Source of the DNA: Bacteroidaceae bacterium
GTDB taxonomy: Bacteria > Bacteroidota > Bacteroidia > Bacteroidales > Bacteroidaceae
Direction of reading: 5' to 3'
NCBI GenBank assembly: GCA_024688885.1
Contig: JAILDV010000044.1
Span: 1-48,107, forward strand
DNA length: 48,107 nucleotides
Part shown: positions 43,702-48,107 of the stretch, piece after piece
Layout of the letters: the number at the start of each line of letters is the position of its first letter
How positions within the stretch are numbered: the stretch's first letter is position 1
The notes under the pieces: model-generated
Databases searched by the model: none
Told to the model about the DNA's origin: nothing
Seen by the model: only the letters and a program-made list of their open reading frames with translations
Position numbers and translations under genes: made by a program

Positions 43702-43743
43702 TTGTTTGTTGGTTCGCCTATATATAGGCGAACCAACAAACAA
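43702..43743. repeat. Perfect 42-bp palindrome
   Basis: Two 21-base arms meet at 43722/43723 without a loop: TTGTTTGTTGGTTCGCCTATA and its exact reverse complement. No T tract follows on either strand, so it is not a standard terminator. It lies between the convergent TPR and RepA-like genes. Confidence 0.95.
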
Positions 43744-43792
43744 ACAACATTGTAGTGGCTCGACCATATACAAAAGAGGAAATATCTGATTC

Positions 43793-44941
43793 TTATCCAG
43801 CGGGTTCTGGCTTCTTCAAATAGACTATTTCATCAGCAATAAAGAGACCATTACCATTCAGGCTTGTAATCTGAGTTGCCATCCAAGGCTTACTCTTGCC
43901 AGTCTTTGCGGACATCTTCTCACTCAGTTCTGTACGATTGATTGGACCGACTTCCGCGATGATGGATTGAGCCACTTTTAAGTACTCATTTCCCACCTTC
44001 AGGCTATCCTCCTTTTCTTTTTCTTGATTCTTTGCCTGAATATATTGATTATCAGCATTAATGATGTTGCCGTTCGCATCGTACATGAAGTGCCATTCTG
44101 GCATTCCCGAATGACGGGATTCGGTACACTTAACTGTGAAAATTTCACCTTTTTTCTCACATTCAAGAACGGTCTCTGAAGCATTGGTTTCGTTAGTGCC
44201 AAGATGCCCTCTAGGATTATGGTCTTCAGATGCTTTGTTTGTGTGCAAGACCTGTATGATGGAGCAATCGAACTCTTCGCTCAGTGCAAGCAAAATTCGT
44301 ACAAACAGCTTGGATTCTCGCTCATCGTTAAACGACTCCACCATATCAACAACTCCGTCAATAATCACAACGTCTGGACAATTGTCGATAAGAGCAGTGA
44401 CCAGAGAAGCTTTTAACTCATCGCAAAAAAATCTCCGCAGATGATACACCTTCAGACGTTCGTTTACCTCTTGAGGTGACATGCCGCTCAACTTTATGAC
44501 ATCTCTGATAATACCATACGTGTCATTCATCGACTGTTCGGTATCAACCCAGACAATCTTCGGATTTTCAAGCAACGACTTAATCCTAAATTGTTGGCCA
44601 GACAGGATTGCTGCGACGATAATCTTCAGCATGGTCGTCTTACCAGATTTGGCCTTTGCTTTAACCAAGTGTATGTCTGACTTGGTGAAAATCCCATGGT
44701 CATCAATGGCAATGATTGGCTTTTCAGGCGGTGGCAGAGTCTCGCTGGTGACAAGACTATTAGCCAGCTTTTCCCTATACTCATTGAGATTTATCCTCTC
44801 TTGGGGTCTAAATGGGTTTCTCACTGTAGATTGAGCATTGTGTGCTTTCACTTCTTCCACTGATGTCAGCGGTGGAACATTTGTACTTACGTTGTTGTCT
44901 TGCAACAAATCATTGATATCATTATTTATTGTTGTTTTCAT
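43793..44941 (-). CDS. RepA-like AAA-type ATPase of a mobile element
   Basis: This 382-residue protein has a RecA/DnaB-like ATPase core at about residues 75-300: Walker A KAKAKSGKT (94-102), Walker B VVIIDGVVD (about 191-199), and the downstream IIQVLHTNKASEDHNPRGHLG motif typical of the RepA/AAA_25 helicase-like family of plasmids and integrative elements. A C-terminal winged-helix-like region follows (ISEMSAKTGKSKP-type). Residues 1-70 are polar and likely disordered. It is encoded after a small 116-residue gene on the same strand, with a hairpin between them. Together with the divergent repressor-like gene this looks like a replication module. No integrase is seen in the window. Confidence 0.82.
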   Translation of the reverse strand: MKTTINNDINDLLQDNNVSTNVPPLTSVEEVKAHNAQSTVRNPFRPQERINLNEYREKLANSLVTSETLPPPEKPIIAIDDHGIFTKSDIHLVKAKAKSGKTTMLKIIVAAILSGQQFRIKSLLENPKIVWVDTEQSMNDTYGIIRDVIKLSGMSPQEVNERLKVYHLRRFFCDELKASLVTALIDNCPDVVIIDGVVDMVESFNDERESKLFVRILLALSEEFDCSIIQVLHTNKASEDHNPRGHLGTNETNASETVLECEKKGEIFTVKCTESRHSGMPEWHFMYDANGNIINADNQYIQAKNQEKEKEDSLKVGNEYLKVAQSIIAEVGPINRTELSEKMSAKTGKSKPWMATQITSLNGNGLFIADEIVYLKKPEPAG

Positions 44942-44969
44942 ATTTTTTTAATTAAGATTAATAATGTAG

Positions 44970-45007
44970 AGGGGGCATCTTACTATTCGAGCACAATGCC
45001 CCCTCAG
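44970..45007 (-). terminator. Terminator-like hairpin between the 116-residue gene and the ATPase gene
   Basis: A stem GAGGGGGCAT with ATGCCCCCTC (one bulged base) closes a 17-base loop. The downstream minus-strand bases are AT-rich (CTACATTATTAATCTTAATT) but not a pure T tract. It may cause partial termination. Confidence 0.6.
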
Positions 45008-45013
45008 GTTTAC

Positions 45014-45364
45014 TTAGTGCCGGGACTCCTGCTCTAACAAGAATTCGTCAATCTGTTCATAGCAGTTTCCCAGTGCCTCATCCACTGTGGCAATCATCGT
45101 GAAAAGCCGTCCTTTACCACTCAGATAGTCGCTCAGCGCATCAACCATCAGTTGCTGAACACGCACATCAAAGCCAAGAAGGGCACTTTCCATGTTTGCC
45201 AAAAGTTGAAGAGTTACAAAAGGGAGCATGGCCTCCCACAACCGCCTTCGAATGCGCCGTGGAATTTGTATGCGCTTTCGAAGGTCATACACTACGCGGG
45301 TAGAACAATCTGTGTTCACTCGCCTGCTGCCTTGACGGGCAGCCGAATAATCTTTCTTATTCAT
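45014..45364 (-). CDS. Hypothetical protein, basic N-terminus, helical
   Basis: This is a 116-residue protein. The first 45 residues are strongly basic (DLRKRIQIPRRIRRRLW) and the rest is helical and acidic (VDEALGNCYEQIDEFLLEQE). No family is recognised. It reads in the same direction as the RepA-like ATPase and is divergent from the XRE/HicB-like gene, the usual position of small replication or mobilisation accessory proteins. The basic segment could bind nucleic acid. This is inference from composition. Confidence 0.7.
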   Translation of the reverse strand: MNKKDYSAARQGSRRVNTDCSTRVVYDLRKRIQIPRRIRRRLWEAMLPFVTLQLLANMESALLGFDVRVQQLMVDALSDYLSGKGRLFTMIATVDEALGNCYEQIDEFLLEQESRH

Positions 45365-45456
45365 TATTTTAAAAGATTATATGTTACGTGGGAGAAATAT
45401 TCAGCCTCGCATCCCGAACACGTCGGTTATAATGCGTGCGTTTTGTGTGCTGAGGT

Positions 45457-45507
45457 TTACCAAAATTATTTATGACGGTTTTGGCATAGTTTATATTATT
45501 TTGGTAA
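45457..45507. promoter_or_regulatory. Inverted repeat, candidate operator
   Basis: TTACCAAAAT (45457-45466) and ATTTTGGTAA (45498-45507) are exact inverted copies 31 bases apart, in the divergent spacer before the XRE/HicB-like regulator. A further CGGTTTTGG word lies between them. Confidence 0.55.
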
Positions 45508-45516
45508 TATTTTCAT

Positions 45517-45524
45517 TACCTTTG
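45517..45524 (+). promoter_or_regulatory. -7 element for the XRE/HicB-like gene
   Basis: TACCTTTG ends eight bases before the ATG at 45533, so the mRNA should have almost no leader. The inverted repeat ends nine bases upstream of it. Confidence 0.7.
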
Positions 45525-45532
45525 CATCCAAT

Positions 45533-46219
45533 ATGGACAAAGAGCTTAATGAAAGAAGAAGGAAAAAAGTCGGTTTCCTACTCATGAGTGAACGCAAATG
45601 CCAGCATATCAATCAGAAATATGTTGCTCGGAAGATGGGTGTCAGACAAGAACTGATATCTAAAATTGAGGCAAGTAAAAGAAGGATTGATATCATTGAA
45701 TTGATAGGTTACTGCGAAGCGCTGAATCTCACCTTGACAGAATTTGCATGGAAAATAGAAACCTATTTGCACGCAGAAGGACTGCTTCCGCCCCCTAAAT
45801 CTAATATAAGAGACAAGAAGATAGGGATAGAAGTTTCATGGTGTGAAAACAAATTCTCGGCATCTTTTAGAGAGATTGTTCCAAAAACCATAGTGCTTAC
45901 AGCCAACACATTTGCAGAATTACAGAAAGAAGCTAGGAATACGATGAAAAAACTTGTTAAAGCGCTGGATAAAGCTGGGCACAAAGTGCCATGGTGGCTT
46001 AGGAATGAGAAGTATGAGTTTGAATATAAATTCCTTGATGCCAGATCGTTGCTAAATGCCTATAGCCCTTACATTTCGCACGCAGTCATCAGCAAAACTT
46101 CTGAAATTAACCCAAGCCTACTGTCGCAATATGCCAAGGGATTAAAGAAAGCTGGTCCTAATCAGTTGAGACGTATTACGGATGCCATTAATAAAATTGT
46201 CAAAAAAAAAAAGTATTGA
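45533..46219 (+). CDS. XRE-type regulator fused to HicB-like antitoxin domain
   Basis: This 228-residue protein appears to have three parts. Residues about 20-75 form an XRE helix-turn-helix (YVARKMGVRQELISKIEASKR). Residues about 95-150 form a HicB-like RNase H-fold region (IGIEVSWCENKFSASF ... ANTFAELQKEARNTMKKLVKALDK). The C-terminal part (about 160-222) matches the HTH end of Bacteroidetes HicB proteins (YEFEYKFLDARSLLNAY, then INPSLLSQYAKGLKKAGPNQ). HicB is the antitoxin of the HicA mRNA interferase, but no hicA-like gene is adjacent. It may therefore be an orphan used as the element's repressor, acting on the inverted repeat in front of its own promoter. The XRE part is firm; the HicB part is likely. 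Confidence 0.8.
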   Translation: MDKELNERRRKKVGFLLMSERKCQHINQKYVARKMGVRQELISKIEASKRRIDIIELIGYCEALNLTLTEFAWKIETYLHAEGLLPPPKSNIRDKKIGIEVSWCENKFSASFREIVPKTIVLTANTFAELQKEARNTMKKLVKALDKAGHKVPWWLRNEKYEFEYKFLDARSLLNAYSPYISHAVISKTSEINPSLLSQYAKGLKKAGPNQLRRITDAINKIVKKKKY

Positions 46220-46597
46220 TTACACAACTCTTGTCCCTTTGATTTGAATCACTGGGGACAAGAAAACTGATTCATTTTAAAGTGTAGTATATTTTCCCAG
46301 TCCCCATAATTCACGGAAATCACGCCTTGCGCGGCGTGTGGAGGGAGTGTCCTACGGGCAAAAATCGTACAAATCTTTCCAAAATCAAACAAATAGATTT
46401 TCTAACAAGATAATCCCATAAATCCGTTGAATCAGCTTGATCATCCCGAAGGGATATATCTTTTATAAACAAGTTCCTGTGGAACGATTGAACGGATTAA
46501 GCGGACGTGAACAGGAAAAAATTGATGAAAATTGGCTTCGCCGAGCTAAAGGTTGACGTATGAATTGACGTGTAAAAAACAGACCTTCAATGAATCA
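46220..46597. other. Gene-free spacer with three hairpins
   Basis: Hairpins: CTTGTCCC/GGGACAAG (46230-46262), CACGCC/GGCGTG (46321-46338) and ATCCC/GGGAT (about 46444-46456). The first could end the XRE/HicB-like transcript, though no T tract follows. At 46531-46547 is a 17-base exact inverted copy of 3701-3717. No gene is seen. Confidence 0.5.
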
Positions 46598-46870
46598 TCA
46601 TGCTGAGGGTTCATGTCCATATTTTTGGTAGTCACCCAGAATCTGCTCCACATGGATGACTTCAGGACAAGAATCCCATGACACGCCTCCACCCATCAGA
46701 TACCAGTTGGCACGCTCCTTGGAGGGGACTTTCTTGATGCTGGGGAATGCGGAAATAGGCATGATGATCACTCTGCCATCCTGCAATTCCACCTGAAACT
46801 TGCCTCGGCGTGGAAAGCTCACGGATTTGATGCGTGGCTCCACATCCCAATAACCTTCTTTGTTGAACAT
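46598..46870 (-). CDS. DUF2442 protein
   Basis: This 90-residue protein fits the DUF2442 family: VEPRIKSVSFPRRGKFQVELQDGR, then the typical VIIMPISAFPSIKKVPSKERANWYLMGGGVSWD and a short acidic end. DUF2442 genes commonly follow a DUF4160 gene, and here the upstream neighbour is exactly that, although broken. The pair resembles toxin-antitoxin-like modules, but a function is not established. It starts three bases after the pseudogene's stop. Confidence 0.85.
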   Translation of the reverse strand: MFNKEGYWDVEPRIKSVSFPRRGKFQVELQDGRVIIMPISAFPSIKKVPSKERANWYLMGGGVSWDSCPEVIHVEQILGDYQKYGHEPSA

Positions 46871-46873
46871 AGC

Positions 46874-47164
46874 CTATTTCTTTATTTTTATGATACGAAT
46901 TGTTTTACCTTCCTTGAAATTCTTCCACTGAGCCAGCAATTTGTCTTTGTATGTCTCCGCCAATTTCAGCACTTCTTTGGCTTGAGCATCAGTCAAATCC
47001 CCCTATTTGGCAATCTCCACCGTTGGTTCAAGCCATATCTTGCAGAGAGTCTGTGTGTCCTTCTTGCCAACATGCACATGGGCGCGGTTTTCATTGAAAT
47101 CCTTGTTGTAAAAAAGGAACAGCCACATGACTTTTGCTGTAATATACAATAGCACCTTGGGCAT
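46874..47164 (-). pseudogene. DUF4160 gene broken by an in-frame TAG
   Basis: On the minus strand the frame MPKVLLYITAKVMWLFLFYN... reads 53 codons to TAG (47003-47005). It then continues in the same frame with GDLTDAQAKEVLKLAETYKD up to TAG at 46874-46876. The whole 97-codon frame matches the DUF4160 pattern (AHVHVGKK, KIWLEPTVEIA, GDLTDAQ, QWKNFKEGKTIRIIKIKK). A single base change of AAG to TAG would explain the stop. Its promoter is still intact. The upstream piece alone might still be translated. Confidence 0.85.
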
Positions 47165-47195
47165 AATCACTCAATGTATTTATTTGTTCTGCTTG

Positions 47196-47227
47196 CAAAG
47201 ATACAACACATTTATTTATGAACCAAA
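47196..47227 (-). promoter_or_regulatory. Promoter of the DUF4160/DUF2442 pair
   Basis: On the minus strand TTTG (47224-47227), 20 bases, then TATCTTTG (47196-47203), 32 bases before the pseudogene's ATG. Confidence 0.75.
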
Positions 47228-47253
47228 AAAAACTGAAAAAAACATGAAAAAAG

Positions 47254-47281
47254 TTCCCGAATTGCTTGCACAGTTCGGGAA
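47254..47281. promoter_or_regulatory. Hairpin between divergent promoters
   Basis: TTCCCGAA (47254-47261) and TTCGGGAA (47274-47281) form an 8-base stem, preceded by A6 and followed by T5, the shape of a bidirectional terminator. Yet it sits between two outward promoters, overlapping the spacer of the plus-strand one. It may be an operator or a relic. Confidence 0.45.
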
Positions 47282-47296
47282 TTTTTCGTAACTTTG
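47265..47296 (+). promoter_or_regulatory. Promoter of the DUF5675-like gene
   Basis: CTTG (47265-47268), 20 bases, then TAACTTTG (47289-47296), 65 bases before the ATG at 47362. Confidence 0.65.
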
Positions 47297-47361
47297 TAAC
47301 AGAAATGAGAGCAGCGGTAAAAGGCTGTTGATGAGGTGAAAGGATTGTTTGACTTTGATTT

Positions 47362-47817
47362 ATGATTGAACCATTTATGAACATCGTTTTGGAACGGTAT
47401 TTTGGCGACAGCTACATCACGAAGAGCGTGATGAGAGTCGTGGGAGAGGCAGGTGAAGAGCTTCTCCGATGTGAGGCTCGGGAGCCTCGGTTTGCTCAGT
47501 ATGTCGAGGCGTTTCCCGGGTGCTCACGTTTCTGTCTGGCTTGCGGACGCTGGCAGTGCAAGGTGACTGCCACGGAGCTGTCGCCCATGACGCTGACGGT
47601 GGTGAAAAGTCCCGGTCACAGGTGTTGCCGCATCGGATGGGACTACACCGCCCAGGTGAAGGCGAACATGGTGCTGGTGGGCGAGTCGGACGGCTATGAG
47701 GATCCTGAGTTCAGGGACATCGTGCAGTCGAAAGAGACGTTCGACAAACTGACTCAACTGGTGTACCGGGCTTTCGGCACAGGAGAAGAGATTTGGATTT
47801 TAATTCATAATTCATAA
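47362..47817 (+). CDS. Conserved hypothetical protein, DUF5675-like
   Basis: This is a 151-residue protein. It starts either at 47362 or at a second Met (MNIVLERYFGD) at 47377, the latter looking more family-like. The segment CEAREPRFAQYVEAFPGCSRFCLACGRW, the later TELSPMTLTVVKSPGHRCCRIGWD and the final ANMVLVGES resemble the phage-associated DUF5675 family. It has six Cys residues, four of them in CRFCLAC/RCC-like positions. The stop codon and the last residues (ILIHNS) lie inside the ATTCATA repeat, so its C-terminus may have been set by repeat insertion. Such genes often sit near lysis functions, but none is seen here. Confidence 0.65.
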   Translation: MIEPFMNIVLERYFGDSYITKSVMRVVGEAGEELLRCEAREPRFAQYVEAFPGCSRFCLACGRWQCKVTATELSPMTLTVVKSPGHRCCRIGWDYTAQVKANMVLVGESDGYEDPEFRDIVQSKETFDKLTQLVYRAFGTGEEIWILIHNS

Positions 47818-47871
47818 TGCTTAATTCATAATGCTTAATTCATAATTCATAATTAGGCTAACGCGATGCAC
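47802..47871 (+). repeat. ATTCATA repeat with TAACGCGATGC end, right copy
   Basis: Same order of words as at 43582-43655, and the same orientation. The 19 bases AATTCATAATTCATAATGC and the 11 bases TAACGCGATGC are identical in the two copies. Confidence 0.85.
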
Positions 47872-47895
47872 GTAATGAGCAACCAGCAGCATGAC

Positions 47896-47966
47896 AATTA
47901 TGAATTATGAATTAAAACCTGGCCGCATGGCAATTATGAATTATGAATTATGAATTATAAATTGTG
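47896..47966 (-). repeat. ATTCATA repeats in inverted orientation
   Basis: CAATTATGAATTATGAATT words (at about 47898 and 47931) are the reverse complement of the preceding array. The whole stretch 47802-47966 is therefore an imperfect inverted repeat. Confidence 0.75.
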
Positions 47967-47996
47967 AACACTAGTGTCCACTAAAAATGGACGAGT

Positions 47997-48107
47997 TTAA
48001 AAATTAAATAAATTAGGTTCACTTGAACCGCTTCGGTCTTTGTCATTTTTGAATATAGTTTTGTCGAAGAGATCTCTGAGATGCGTTGTGTCAGTGAGTG
48101 ACATGCT
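47997..48107 (-). CDS. C-terminal end of an insertion-sequence transposase (IS4-like)
   Basis: The minus-strand frame from the window edge reads 36 residues, SMSLTDTTHLRDLFDKTIFK then NDKDRSGSSEPNLFNF, then TAA at 47997-47999. This ending resembles the C-terminus of IS4-type (DUF4372) transposases of Bacteroidetes. Just beyond the stop is GTCCA...TGGAC (47976-47992), probably part of the element's terminal inverted repeat, followed by the ATTCATA repeat array. Most of the gene is outside the window. The family is a recollection of pattern, not a search result. Confidence 0.6.
   Translation of the reverse strand, partial: SMSLTDTTHLRDLFDKTIFKNDKDRSGSSEPNLFNF

Noticed and set aside
43702-43743. 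Palindrome as ordinary terminator
   Set aside because: No T tract on either side and no loop, although transcript mapping could still change this.
47254-47281. Terminator of a plus-strand transcript
   Set aside because: No plus-strand gene ends upstream within reach, and it lies between divergent promoters, so the role is left open.
47091-47384. 97-residue minus-strand frame
   Set aside because: Overlaps the DUF4160 pseudogene in another frame and both promoters. No domain.

Overview
The window looks like a chromosomal segment of a Prevotella-type member of the Bacteroidales (Prevotella/Segatella/Hallella relatives). The reasons are the many Bacteroidetes-type promoters (TTTG, about 19-20 bases, TAnnTTTG), dockerin and FISUMP-type (Fibrobacter succinogenes major paralogous domain) secreted proteins, an LptD of Bacteroidetes type, xylan/arabinan-degrading enzymes, and AT-rich low-complexity repeats in the gene spacers. 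No rRNA, tRNA or CRISPR array was seen.

Layout. 1-2932 (minus): three secreted proteins (FISUMP plus dockerin, cohesin-like plus dockerin, and a protein cut by the window edge), apparently one operon. 3035-5330: about 1.2 kb without genes holding a hairpin-rich stretch and three tandem arrays with periods of 22, 23 and 11 bp, then a HEPN/MNT pair, then an 87-bp tandem repeat that carries the trmD promoter. 5337-10723: trmD, a MITE-like element, a Na/Pi-cotransporter-like protein and a GH35 glycosidase. 10855-16187 (minus): ilvD-ilvB-ilvN-ilvC, the branched-chain amino acid operon. 16419-21216: ribE, and divergently a lipoprotein, a GH51 arabinofuranosidase and a CE2-like esterase. 21265-29931 (minus): a LolC/E-type permease, an aminotransferase, a three-gene sensory set (histidine kinase, kinase-like protein without a catalytic domain, NMT1/THI5-type binding protein), mtgA and an OmpA-family lipoprotein. 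30223-34568 (minus): glnS, a TPR protein and dapA. 34948-43465 (plus): uxaC, trmN, an HD protein, lptD, ruvX, def and a TPR protein. 43470-48107: an accessory island with a RepA-like ATPase, an XRE/HicB-like regulator, a DUF4160 pseudogene with DUF2442, a DUF5675-like gene, and the C-terminal end of an insertion-sequence transposase.

Most core genes are housekeeping: amino acid, riboflavin, lysine and peptidoglycan synthesis, tRNA modification, outer-membrane assembly. The carbohydrate genes fit growth on plant polysaccharide: GH35, GH51, CE2 and uronate isomerase. The most unusual parts are the binding-protein/pseudokinase/kinase operon at 23911-28338, the island at 43.5-48 kb with a perfect 42-bp palindrome and an orphan HicB-like fusion, the tandem promoter repeats at trmD and lptD, the CxxCxxCxxC extension on IlvN, and the spacers that each hold a different short-period repeat.

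All calls come from reading the sequence without database searches. Family names rest on motifs and recalled family patterns.
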